Assembly: GCA_020631735.1 (NCBI GenBank)
Contig: CM036168.1
Span: 102,072,036 to 102,136,035, forward strand
Direction: 5' to 3'
Length of the DNA stretch: 64,000 bases
Origin: Saccharum officinarum
Lineage: Eukaryota; Streptophyta; Magnoliopsida; Poales; Poaceae
Position numbers and translations under genes: made by a program. This document shows, in pieces, positions 12,717 to 22,281 of the stretch. The notes under the pieces are model-generated. The model had not been told where the DNA came from. It saw only the letters and a list, made by a program, of their open reading frames with translations, and searched no databases. Within the stretch, counting starts at the first letter, position 1. Every line of letters starts with the position of its first letter.

Positions 12717-15700
12717 CGCATATTGAGGTGGTCTATAAACTGTCTTGACAGGCAAAAAGTGGGCTGTCTTGGTAAGACGATCCACGATTACCCAAATCGA
12801 ATCATGGCCTTTCTGAGTAGTGGGCAAACCTATGATGAAATCCATACTTATATCATCCCACTTCCAACTAGGTACTGACAAAGGTTGCAACAATCCGGCA
12901 GGTCTCATGTGAATAGCTTTCACTCGACAGCATGTGTCACATCTGGCTACATAAGCTGCAATTTCCTTCATCTTTGTCCACCAATAACGAGGTCTTAGTT
13001 CTTGATACATTTTACTACTGCCAGGATGAATGGACAACTTAGAGTGATGAGCTTCGTCCATAATTTTATTCTTAAGCTCTCTATCCTTTGGAATAACAAG
13101 ACGGTTGTCGAACCACAACACGTCCTGCTCGTCCACTCTGAAGTGTTTTGAAGGTTCTTCTTTAATTTTCTTTTTGATGTGGAATATCCCTTTGTCTGCT
13201 TTCTGACCTTCTATTATCTTACTCTCCAAGGTGCAACTAATCTGAATACTATGTAACACGGCAGGGTGCATTAGATTAAAACCATCTTTGAGTAAGGGTT
13301 GCATATTCAGACATTGCGACTTTCTACTCAAAGCATCGGCTACCACATTGGCTTTCCCAGGGTGATACTGTACATTCAAGTTGTAATCTTTAATTAGTTC
13401 TAACCATCTTCGCTGTCTCATGTTCAATTCTTGTTGGGTGAAAATGTACTTGAGACTCTTATGATCGGTGAAAATATTGCACACATTACCAAGTAAATAG
13501 TGTCTCCAAATCTTTAAGGCATGCACCACGGCGGCAAGCTCAAGATCATGTGTCGGATAATTGATTTCATGTTTTCTCAACTGGCGGGAGGCATAAGCAA
13601 TGACTCTTCCTTCTTGCATCAGAACACAGCCTAATCCTGTTTTTGTTGCGTCACAGAACACATCAAAAGGTTTCTCGATGTCTGGCTGTGCAAGAACTGG
13701 AGCAGTGGTCAACAGTTTCCGCAAGGTGTGGAAAGCTGTCTCATACTCCTCTGTCCACACAAACTTGTGATCTTTCTGTAACAGACTTATCATTGGCTTG
13801 GCAATCTTCGAGAAGTCTGGGATAAAGCGGCGATAGTAACCAGCTAATCCTAGGAAACTCCTGACTTCTGGCACTGTGGTTGGAGTTTTCCAATCCATAA
13901 CCTCTTGCACTTTGCTCGGATCTACCGAAACTCCATTCTCAGATAGAATATGACCAAGGAAAGGAACTTTCTTCAACCAAAATTCACATTTGCTGAACTT
14001 AGCATACAACTTATGATCTCTCAGTCTGGTCAAGACAATTCTCAGATGCTCTTCATGATCTTTCTCATTCTCAGAGTATACTAGAATGTCATCAATGAAG
14101 ACAACTACAAACTTGTCCAACTCTGGCATGAAAACTGTATTCATCAGATACATAAAGTATGCAGGAGCATTTGTTAAGCCAAAAGACATAACAAGATACT
14201 CGTACAACCCGTATCTGGTAGAAAAAGCGGTTTTCGGGACATCTTGTGGCCTGATCTTTATCTGATGATACCCTGATCTTAGGTCTATCTTGGAGAACAC
14301 TCTAGCTTTAGCCAACTGATCAAACAAAACGTCGATATGAGGCAAAGGATATTTATTCTTGATAGTTACAGCATTAAGAGGTCGATAATCCACACACATT
14401 CTTAGAGTACCCTCTTTCTTTTTCTTCACGAACAAGGCAGGACATCCCCACTCAGACTTACTTGGTCGGATAAACCCCTTCTTTAGCAATTCTTCCAGTT
14501 GCTTCTTCAGCTCAGCTAACTCATCTGGAGGCATCCGATAGGGTCTCCTCGAAATAGGAGCTGTCCCAGGGATCAACTCGATTCCAAACTCAACATCTCT
14601 ATCTAGAGGAAGGCCAGGTAACTCGTCTGGAAACACATCCGGGAACTCACACACTACCGGGATCTGGTGGATAGGAACAACTTCCATGGCACAGGTCACA
14701 CTCACAAGGTCTGTTCTTTCGGGCAATGGTACCTGAAAAGTACCCTCTCCCTGGGGATCCTTAAGGGTAAGCAACCGACTGCTTGTATCTATGACTGCCC
14801 CCCAGTTCTTCATCCAGTTCATTCCTATTATTACATCCAAAACTAGTCCAGGCATAACTACCAGGTTCACTCGAAACTTCCGACTACCTAACTCAAGGGT
14901 TGCCCCTCTAACCATCTTATTGGTTAACACATCAGCCCCTGCTGAACTTATGCGATAACCATAACTCAATTCTGTGCATAGTTGTTCATGCTTCCGTACA
15001 AATGCTTGACTCATAAAAGAATGCGAGGATCCAGAATCAAATAGAATAACTGCAGGGTGATGGTTAACAAGAAACTTACCGGCAGTTGCAGGCTCTCCCT
15101 CAGGAATCTCATCAACGGTGGTATGGTGTACACGGGCAGTGTAAGTCTGTTGCTTCTTTTTAGGCGGATAAGGGCAGAACTTTGAAAAGTGGCCTGGCTG
15201 ACCATAATTGTAGCAGGGCCCCTTCACTATACCAGCAGATCCTATAGCTCCCTTGGAGTTGCTCTGTTCTGCAGCTGCGGTGATCTTTGCTGGCGGCACG
15301 GCCATCTTGTACGGCTTCTGTGGTCCCCTGTAGTTCTGGGTTTTATGCTGTGGCGGCCGGAACCTTGCACCAGGTGCGGACGGACGATAAGAAAGACGGT
15401 TTGCAGTGACAACTCTAGACTGGGATGGTCCTGACTCAAACACCCTCTTGCGATTCTTGGATGCAGTGTAGGCGTTGTTGTTCTTTTCTTGTTTCAAACA
15501 ATCACTGACAAAGTCATTGAACCTGGCGCGGGTATTGGTACCCACATGCTTCATCATCTTCAGACTTAACCCTCTCTTGAAACTAGTAATTCTCTTTGCA
15601 TCTGTGTTGACCATGTCTGGAGCATAGCGGCACAAGCTATTAAAGGCATGCAGATACTGTGTTACAGTCTTGGTACCTTGATTTAAGGCCAAGAACTCTC

Positions 15701-16070
15701 CGAGCTTCATCTCAACCAACCCTGGGGGAATATAAACTCCTCTAAACGCTTCAGTGAATTCTCTCCAAGTAATCTGGGCATTGGGAGGAAAGGTGGTGCG
15801 GTGATGCTTCCACCACATCCCTGCTGGTCCCTGTAACTGATGTGCAGCATATTCTGTCTTCAGAACTTCTGTCAGTCTCAACACATGGAACTTATCTTCC
15901 ATAGTGTTGATCCATTCTTCAGCGTCGAGTGGCTCTGCTGCTTCCTTGAAAATAGGTGGCCTAGTATCCATGAAATCCTTGAAATTGCTGTACTGATTCA
16001 CTCCATGGCCACCACCTTGATTATTTCCTCTCTGAACATTTTCAGCGATGGTACGCAGAAAATCTTCCAT
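12693..16070 (-). CDS. gag-protease-RT-RNase H-integrase polyprotein, chromovirus B
   Basis: An open frame of 1125 codons. Rough residue positions: gag capsid-like region 1-280; zinc knuckle 285-300, reading [14 protein letters not shown], so the second ligand Cys is Tyr; aspartic protease DSGSS near 340; reverse transcriptase from about 555 with catalytic FIDDIL near 653; RNase H from about 800 ([18 protein letters not shown]); integrase zinc finger from about 1010 (HPG, CDTC); first catalytic Asp in SMDF near 1070. The frame ends where a one-base shift near 12715 breaks the integrase core. The first ATG of this frame is not the real gag start: upstream gag sequence lies in another frame back to the ATG at 16273. 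The product would copy and integrate the element. Confidence 0.93.
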   Translation of the reverse strand: MEDFLRTIAENVQRGNNQGGGHGVNQYSNFKDFMDTRPPIFKEAAEPLDAEEWINTMEDKFHVLRLTEVLKTEYAAHQLQGPAGMWWKHHRTTFPPNAQITWREFTEAFRGVYIPPGLVEMKLGEFLALNQGTKTVTQYLHAFNSLCRYAPDMVNTDAKRITSFKRGLSLKMMKHVGTNTRARFNDFVSDCLKQEKNNNAYTASKNRKRVFESGPSQSRVVTANRLSYRPSAPGARFRPPQHKTQNYRGPQKPYKMAVPPAKITAAAEQSNSKGAIGSAGIVKGPCYNYGQPGHFSKFCPYPPKKKQQTYTARVHHTTVDEIPEGEPATAGKFLVNHHPAVILFDSGSSHSFMSQAFVRKHEQLCTELSYGYRISSAGADVLTNKMVRGATLELGSRKFRVNLVVMPGLVLDVIIGMNWMKNWGAVIDTSSRLLTLKDPQGEGTFQVPLPERTDLVSVTCAMEVVPIHQIPVVCEFPDVFPDELPGLPLDRDVEFGIELIPGTAPISRRPYRMPPDELAELKKQLEELLKKGFIRPSKSEWGCPALFVKKKKEGTLRMCVDYRPLNAVTIKNKYPLPHIDVLFDQLAKARVFSKIDLRSGYHQIKIRPQDVPKTAFSTRYGLYEYLVMSFGLTNAPAYFMYLMNTVFMPELDKFVVVFIDDILVYSENEKDHEEHLRIVLTRLRDHKLYAKFSKCEFWLKKVPFLGHILSENGVSVDPSKVQEVMDWKTPTTVPEVRSFLGLAGYYRRFIPDFSKIAKPMISLLQKDHKFVWTEEYETAFHTLRKLLTTAPVLAQPDIEKPFDVFCDATKTGLGCVLMQEGRVIAYASRQLRKHEINYPTHDLELAAVVHALKIWRHYLLGNVCNIFTDHKSLKYIFTQQELNMRQRRWLELIKDYNLNVQYHPGKANVVADALSRKSQCLNMQPLLKDGFNLMHPAVLHSIQISCTLESKIIEGQKADKGIFHIKKKIKEEPSKHFRVDEQDVLWFDNRLVIPKDRELKNKIMDEAHHSKLSIHPGSSKMYQELRPRYWWTKMKEIAAYVARCDTCCRVKAIHMRPAGLLQPLSVPSWKWDDISMDFIIGLPTTQKGHDSIWVIVDRLTKTAHFLPVKTVYRPPQYARSILQRF

Positions 16071-16273
16071 ATTCCTTTGTGACTGCTCGGCGTTGCGCTG
16101 GCTTCCAAGGAACTGTGCGAAGAATACCTCTGCAGTGAGCGGTGGAGGAGGGGCAATTGTGGCTCTGGCTGTGGCTCCTGGTGATTGACGTGGTTTGCAC
16201 CACCCCCACCAGCCCCTGCACCGTTGCCACCAGTTTCAGCGGCCTCATACGTGGCACGGCGAGTGTTTGCCAT
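16051..16273 (-). pseudogene. gag N-terminus in a shifted frame, chromovirus B
   Basis: An ATG at 16271-16273 opens [16 protein letters not shown] followed by a Gly-rich linker. Near 16.16-16.20 kb the frame must shift by one base to reach [17 protein letters not shown] and then the long polyprotein frame. The Gly run coincides with a G homopolymer, a likely place for a length error. I take 16273 as the gag start because the frame leads into gag with one shift and the Met is preceded by non-coding-looking AT-rich sequence. Confidence 0.65.
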
Positions 16274-16630
16274 CTACATATTTCAGCAACAAGTAATAAT
16301 TGAGCGAAGTGGTAGTAATTGTATTCGAATGAACAATCATGCCATACTGAATTTATTGGAGAGAACAAGTCATACAATAAAACAGAGGCACAATAATCAC
16401 TTTCCAATTAAAACAACATCACTAATCAAATTACTTCGAATGCAACATCGCGTTTCATACAACCACGTTGCCAGCATACATACACTGGACTTTTATGCGT
16501 TCGAGCATCGCATACACAACCAAGATTCAAAAGATCGCTAGTCTCAGGATCGAACAGGATACAACATGATACATGGAAACCAAAAGAAGGCCATCGCGAC
16601 AGAGCCTATCACTAACGCAAGGCAACTAGC
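16274..16630 (-). other. Spacer between pre-gag ORF and gag
   Basis: 357 bp of mixed composition with no conserved frame on the minus strand. It separates the TAG-type end of the pre-gag ORF from the gag start. Whether gag is reached by splicing, leaky scanning or an internal start cannot be told from the sequence. Confidence 0.6.
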
Positions 16631-17263
16631 CTACTCCTCGGGGCCGTCGTCGAGGTCAGAGGCGTCACCATCACTACCATCAGTAGCGGCGTCGTCGTCG
16701 ACGTCCATCTGGGCGGCGTCCGGAGGAGCATACGGGCCCATCCCGTTGTAGAGGGCATGAAACTCTTCATGCAAGTTGGCATTATACCCTTCTAGCTCCT
16801 CGACCCTCTGCCTCAGAAGGTCCCTCTCGTTCCAGGCTTCATTCCTTTCCTGCACTAGCTGTCCCATCATGCGGTCTGCATTTCTGTTGGCCTGAGTCAA
16901 CGTCTGTACCCGCTGCATAGCACTCTCACCTCTCTTGAGAGCCCGATCTCGCTGCAAGCTCATGTCGGCCAACTGCTCCTGCAAGCTAGCTATAGCACGT
17001 GCTTGCTTCTTCTTCTGCTTCCTTGCTTCAAGCCGGTCATTGCCACGCAGACCAGTCAAGGTCCAATTGGTACTCTCAAGACCCTGGTATGCTCTGATGG
17101 CTGCATACATGGCACTCATTATGTGGTTGTCGCTAGCCCGTCCTTCACTTGGGCCTCTAACCAGGGCACTTCCTTGCGGTTGCACCCAAATGGCATCACG
17201 AGGATCATCTCTCGGGAAAGTACCGGCCAAAGCTGCTGCCAACTCATTAGGAAACCTGCTCAT
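16631..17263 (-). CDS. Pre-gag ORF, downstream part: coiled coil with acidic tail
   Basis: 210 codons, in the same frame as the H3-tail ORF and separated from it only by a TGA and two codons (17264-17272), so the two probably formed one protein of about 325 codons. The first 75 residues are mixed. From about residue 77 to 175 there is a strongly charged, heptad-like stretch (ARKQKKKQARAIASLQEQL onward) typical of a coiled coil. The last 24 residues are half Asp or Glu (DVDDDAATDGSDGDAS within it), like acidic tails that bind histones or basic proteins. I recognise no catalytic domain and no similarity to gag. If the TGA is real, the ATG nine bases after the stop triplet begins could allow reinitiation. 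Function unknown. Confidence 0.7.
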   Translation of the reverse strand: MSRFPNELAAALAGTFPRDDPRDAIWVQPQGSALVRGPSEGRASDNHIMSAMYAAIRAYQGLESTNWTLTGLRGNDRLEARKQKKKQARAIASLQEQLADMSLQRDRALKRGESAMQRVQTLTQANRNADRMMGQLVQERNEAWNERDLLRQRVEELEGYNANLHEEFHALYNGMGPYAPPDAAQMDVDDDAATDGSDGDASDLDDGPEE

Positions 17264-17269
17264 TATGTC

Positions 17270-17605
17270 TCAGATGACGTGAAAGGCTGCACCCTCTGCA
17301 CCCTCAACTGGAGTGTGTCCTTCAAACTCCAAATGCCAACCATCCCATTCTGACGCATCACCAAGAGCAGGGACGGTGATTTCCACTACCGCAAGTCCAT
17401 CCTCAGCTAACTGGCTCTCACTCCAGGAGTACACCGGCTCTTGACCCTCTGGGTACCCCATATCATGGAGCACTCTCCAAAGCAAGGTGGGTATGCCAAA
17501 CTCACTTAGAAAAGTGTCCGTGTTGCGGCGCTCCCGTGGGGCCATCTGGTGACGGGGTGCCCTTCCGCCAGTGGACTTACGGGCAGTCTTCTTCGTGCGG
17601 GCCAT
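17270..17605 (-). CDS. Pre-gag ORF, N-terminal part: histone H3 tail mimic
   Basis: The ATG at 17603-17605 opens MARTKKTARKSTGGRAPRHQ. The upstream in-frame ATG at 17614 adds only MLQ. After Met removal, 17 of the first 21 residues equal histone H3 (ARTKQTARKSTGGKAPRKQ and two more). Differences are Q5K, K14R, K18H and L20M. R2, T3, K4, T6, R8, K9, S10 and T11 are kept. Sequence after residue 21 (PRERRNTDTFLSEFGIPTLL onward) has no histone fold, so this is not an H3 gene or pseudogene. The frame stops at TGA 17270-17272 and stays open beyond it for 211 more codons. It lies between the PBS and gag of an otherwise complete chromovirus, on the same strand. The role is unknown; mimicry of the H3 tail toward methyltransferases or readers is inference. 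Confidence 0.85.
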   Translation of the reverse strand: MARTKKTARKSTGGRAPRHQMAPRERRNTDTFLSEFGIPTLLWRVLHDMGYPEGQEPVYSWSESQLAEDGLAVVEITVPALGDASEWDGWHLEFEGHTPVEGAEGAAFHVI

Positions 17606-18380
17606 CTGTAGCACAAGTTTTAAATTACCCGATGAGAATATATTTTAAGTTGATGTCACTTTTATCAAACTGGGATAATCCTTTTATAAGGGGAGGAATG
17701 CATATTATGAATGAAATGCACAGGCAATATGATGCATGCGCGAGTTTTACGTTCTCACAAACTTAGAAAATAAAGACATCTAACGATGAATTCGGTGGCA
17801 TACAAACGATCTCTCATATACGTAACTAATTCGATCTACACGATAAACGCTGTTATGAACCTACAGAAAATTCATTTCAGCCCATTCCCCATGAATGCAT
17901 GAAAGCAGTAAATCTACCTACACGCTCTACACGAATCCCCAGATACGTGTACAACGGTAGTAACTACCCAAACACATCGTCCTATTGACGGCATCGCCTC
18001 AACGGACGGAACACCCACACATGCGACACTTTCATAAAAACATGTGTAAAACATGTAATTATTCTAGTATCATATAAGCACTCTCCCTAGATCGGCGGTG
18101 TATCCGATCATGCTCTCACAGCTCACACTTACCAAAGCGTAGAGGTAACTGATCCATACATTACCACTCAATTAAGTGGCACTCATACAATAGCACGCCG
18201 TATGAGCAACGAAAGAGAAATATGGTGCAAGAACCCTAAGTTAGTACTTAAATAGCCACCTAGAGTCCTTAACTGGGCATACAGGATATGACCACTGGCA
18301 CACCTTTAGTTTTAAAATCACACTTTTTAAACAGAATTTTGTTTCAAATACACTTATAAACAGTAATCACGCTAAAACAT
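17606..18380 (-). other. 5' leader of chromovirus B
   Basis: About 775 bp between the PBS and the pre-gag ATG. No convincing ORF on either strand. It would be the untranslated leader of the genomic RNA and the expected place for packaging signals. Confidence 0.6.
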
Positions 18381-18392
18381 GCTCCGATGCCA
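18381..18392 (-). promoter_or_regulatory. Primer binding site of chromovirus B
   Basis: Minus-strand sequence TGGCATCGGAGC, two bases inside the 5' LTR. It matches the common plant PBS for initiator tRNA-Met (TGGTATCAGAGC) at 10 of 12 positions. Confidence 0.85.
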
Positions 18393-18394
18393 GC

Positions 18395-21300
18395 TGTAAC
18401 AGAACCGTCCAATTATACGAGATTAAGTAGAAAAATCATCCAACGGAAGGACAATTTAACAAACTTAAGCCCGTATAACCCGGTAGTCCGTGAAATCACG
18501 ACGGATTTCAAACCATTTCACATAACAGCCAAGATCGTACTAAGTTTAGCGGTCACCATCATAAGTTACATAAAAGTTCACGGCATAAAATACATCAGAG
18601 TTTAAACATAGTTATTACAAACCAGGTTCGAATAAAAGTAGCGGAAGCGGTAGTTCAAATCACGCACACACACAACATTTTGAAATAAAGTGCCAGCTTG
18701 TGATCATCTCCAGCAAAAGCATCAGACGAGAAGTAGCGAATGACCATTGCCCATGGTCCTAAGCTTCGCCCATCGCAGGATAGAGGCAGTTGATACAGTA
18801 GCCGTAATACATCTGCCCATCTGCAACAAGTGGGAACAAAGCCCTGAGTACGAGAAGGTACTCAGCTAGACTTACCCGTCATAAACCAGAAATAAAAGAC
18901 ACCAAGGAATCATGATAGGCTTTCTGGTGGGATAGCTGACTCCTTTGCAAGAAAAGCGTTTTTAACTTAACAATTCCTTTCCAAAAGCATGCAGTAATTA
19001 ACTCTTTATTACCCTGTCAACTATGTTTGCACTGGTGCTAGAGTAACCTGTAATTAAGCAAGTAAGGATTACCATTGATCATTAACAATAGTTATCATGT
19101 CATCTTCCACATAACTATCCAAGTGATTCATCAAGATTACTACGATGAAGTAGCTCAAGTCAAGTGTTCACTATCCAGTGAACGATTGCGATTCGAATCG
19201 ATTATTAACCAGCTGGTAAGTTATTCCTCACACAAACCTCACTCACCCGCTAAAGTGAGGTGTTGGTCACCGAGTCAACCATTCAGGTAAAGTCGCGAGC
19301 TTGCCAGGAACCACTTGTACCCGGGGGCCGCCCGACTGCTCTTTGGCCTTATCATCGCGCCCCCGTATCCTGCCACTACTGCTCCGGTACAGTGCGTTGC
19401 GGGCAATCCACTCGGCCCGAATAATCTCCCAGTTTCGCGGTTGGAAGGTACTTTATCCGGCCAGCTAAATATGAGGCATGCGTTCAACATGACCCGAGGG
19501 ACAACAACGGACGGTCCTTAATCGACACAGACGGAAAACACTACAGTCCGAAACCCTGCAAGTTTCCGCCCGGTCTCAAATTCATTTCACACTTAGTTAT
19601 ACCATGACTTCATAGTCATCCAAGCAGATCCAGGTAACCACCTATAGCTCGCAGGTGACAGGAAATCACCCGACTTCTACCGGTCTAAGCCAGCTAAGCA
19701 TTGACTCGACTGCGGATACCAGGGTAACAAGGATATAGTATAACAAAGGTAAGCAAGGTATAATGCAGCAACATTTGCAAACAACTCCTAAACGTAATGC
19801 ATCAAATTAAGTAAAGTTAATAATAAATTATTTGCAAACCGGGAGAGAAATGCTCCGGGGCTTGCCTCTCTCAAAAGAGCTCGGACGGTGGTCGGGGCAC
19901 TCTGGGAGCTCTTCACCGACCTCCTCTTCGGCTTCTATCACCTCCTGCTGCTGCACCTCGAGCTGCTCCTCTGGCTCCTCGGGTAAGATGACTGGGTTCT
20001 CGGTTTGCGATCCTGTATGATGTAATACGCGTAAGTGATTATGCAAACGTGCATCGAAGGAGATGAATGCAATGAATATGTTGAAATGCAAGGTAGTCAA
20101 CATCATCCAAGAAACTATACACTACAAGCACATGTCATCTACTGCATTCTCTTCTACTACTATTATGTTAAGTTAACATATCTTATGAAATGCTTCAAAG
20201 ATACACCAAAGCTTTACTAATTTCTTAATCACACTTAAAGCAACACTTAAAGCAACACTTGCTTAAACCCTAAATAATAATAGGTTTGAATAGCAACATA
20301 TATTTCTGATGCTCCTAAAAATCTGAGAAAATTACAGTAGCATAATACTACCCTAAACAGACTACCATAAAAATTTCATGACATTTGGATAAGTAAACTA
20401 TCCTATACAAAAATGACAAGCTATAGCATAAAAATGAGTATGAAATTACTTTGTACTATGAAAAGTGTCAAACAACAGAATTAATATTTTTCCTAGGTTC
20501 TTCATGAAATATAATGACTGTACAAAAATTATCACATGCATGGTTTATACAAAGTTTGCTCTCTAGCAAAAATAACAAAAATCAGCCATTAAAGGTACTT
20601 GAACTACTTCTCCAAAGTTTTCCACAGCACATGCATGAAACATATTTTTCCTAGGAAGTACATTACATAAGAAGATTAACAAACTTGGAAATCATATTTT
20701 TCTGAAACCTATAGATTTTTCTACACATTTTTCAAGTTATCAGCAATATATATGATTAATTAAAATCCTACAGAAAAGTAATAAAATCTTGACATGCAAT
20801 ATTTTTATATTGTAGATCTGGTTCCAATGAGTTCATAGAATTTTATTTCACAATTTTTGGAGCACATTTAATCACCCAAACAATTACTAAAGCATTTTTA
20901 TTCCCAAATAATAAAAGAAAAGAAAACTGGAATCCTATTTTTGAAAACGGGCCGACACAGTACGGGGCAAACGGCCCGGTCCGGCTCAGCCCAAGGACAC
21001 GCGCGCGCGGGAGAAAGGAAACGTGCTGTCTCCTGTTGGAGCAGGCCGGCCCAGTCACCTGCTTCAAACGCGGGTGAGCGGGGACAGCGCGCGCGACCGA
21101 GCCGGTGCTCGCCACCGCGGCGGTACGACGGCCGCCGACGGCCAGCGGCTGCTTCCGTGCCCGAGCGAGCAAGGCGAGGCGCGCAACACTATCGTGGGGA
21201 CATGGTGAACATGAATGCGCAGTTCGAGAGAGATGGGGAGGAGCGGAGGCGACGGTGGCCGGAGCGCGAGCGCGGCGGCTCCGTCACAGTGGCGCGGCGA

Positions 21301-22276
21301 GGAAGCCAAATTGGTGTCCTACCGGAGTGAGCAAGGGGATGGTGGCGCTCGTTCGGAGGAGGCAAGGGGGTGGCGAAGCTCGGTGCAAGACGAATTTGGT
21401 GGCGGTGGAGGGTCGACGTCGGAACGGGGGAGCGGAGGTGGAGCTCTCGGCGGTGAGCCGCTCGCCCGCTCGGTTTTTTGGAGAGGGGGAGTGGATGACG
21501 AGCGGGAGTGCGAGTGAGGGGGCGAGGAGGGTTCGGGCAGGCGACTTGAGCGCGCTCGAGCTGGCAGGAGGGCAGAGCGGAGGCGACGCGCGGCAGCTCC
21601 GACGGCGCATGGCCGACACGCGGCGAGCGCGGTCTGCCGCGGCGTCCAGCGAGGCGCGCGAGCGGGCGGGAGGAGGCGGCCGAGCGGACGCGGGCCGGGC
21701 CGAGGCGACGGCTGCGGTGCGCGCGCGGGGGTGGCGTGGGCCGTTTCGGCCAGCGGGCCAAAAGGGAGGCGGAGGCCCGCTTAGGTGAGAAATTGGTTTT
21801 TCAAATTATTATTTTCAAATAAATTCAAATAATAGTTTTCAAATCTTATTTTGAGCAAGAAAATGACATTTTCTGAAAATGACCCAAAAATAAAAGTTGC
21901 TTAGAATTTAATTCTCTCCAACTTTGATTAAGGGGCCAACTAAAAATTCCCAACAGATTTTGATTTTTAGAATAAAATCTAATTTAGGGAGGATTTTTGA
22001 ATATTTTCAAATAACATTTTTGAAACAAATCTTTGACAAAACTTGAGTGGTTTAGTGGCTCCAAAAATTTTCCTTATAATTCTAAGTGACATGAAATTTA
22101 TAGTTGCACAAATTTGATGAATGTCATTAGCACATTATCACAACATGTTATGCAATACTAGTTTCCACACTGTTATTTTATTAAAGGTACACCCTAAGCA
22201 CATATGATTATGAATGCCATGACATATTGTGCTCATGATTGCAATGCAAATGCTTGCGTAACACCGGAGTGTTACA
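18395..22276 (-). repeat. 5' LTR of chromovirus B (3882 bp)
   Basis: Bounded by TGTAACAG at 18395 and TGTTACA at 22270-22276, followed by the GACAC duplication. It has the same layout as the left LTR, with the GC-rich block at about 20945-21785. As the 5' LTR it should drive transcription leftward into the pre-gag ORF. I could not place a TATA box with confidence. Confidence 0.95.
19221..19537 (-). repeat. Conserved LTR island, right LTR copy
   Basis: Counterpart of 8676-8990. It differs from the solo-LTR copy at 48720-49035 at only about ten positions, while sequence on both sides of the island is clearly diverged. The 7-bp stem is CCTCACT 19237-19243 with AGTGAGG 19254-19260 and a 10-base loop. 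In element orientation it lies in the last third of the LTR, so it is likely transcribed as leader RNA. Confidence 0.7.
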
Positions 22277-22281
22277 GACAC
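22277..22281. repeat. Target-site duplication GACAC (right)
   Basis: Exact partner of 7844-7848. Confidence 0.95.

Larger units (their letters stand above)
7849..22276 (-). mobile_element. Complete Tekay/Del-type Ty3/gypsy chromovirus B
   Basis: A 14.4-kb element with both LTRs, a five-base duplication (GACAC), PBS (18381-18392), polypurine tract (11761-11771), a pre-gag ORF (17605-16631), gag-pol and a chromodomain-like tail, all on the minus strand. LTR ends are TGTAACA and TGTTACA. Domain order gag-PR-RT-RH-IN-chromodomain and the integrase motifs fit the Tekay/Del clade. The LTRs differ by scattered substitutions and many single-base length changes in homopolymers. Three single-base frameshifts (about 16.2 kb, 12.72 kb, 11.90 kb), one in-frame TGA and one lost zinc-knuckle cysteine mean this copy is not autonomous as written. 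It inserted into the extra ORF of the Tat element. Confidence 0.95.

Noticed and set aside
17270..17605. H3-like ORF as a genuine histone H3 gene or pseudogene
   Set aside because: Similarity stops after about 21 residues; there is no histone fold, and the ORF is embedded between PBS and gag of an LTR element.
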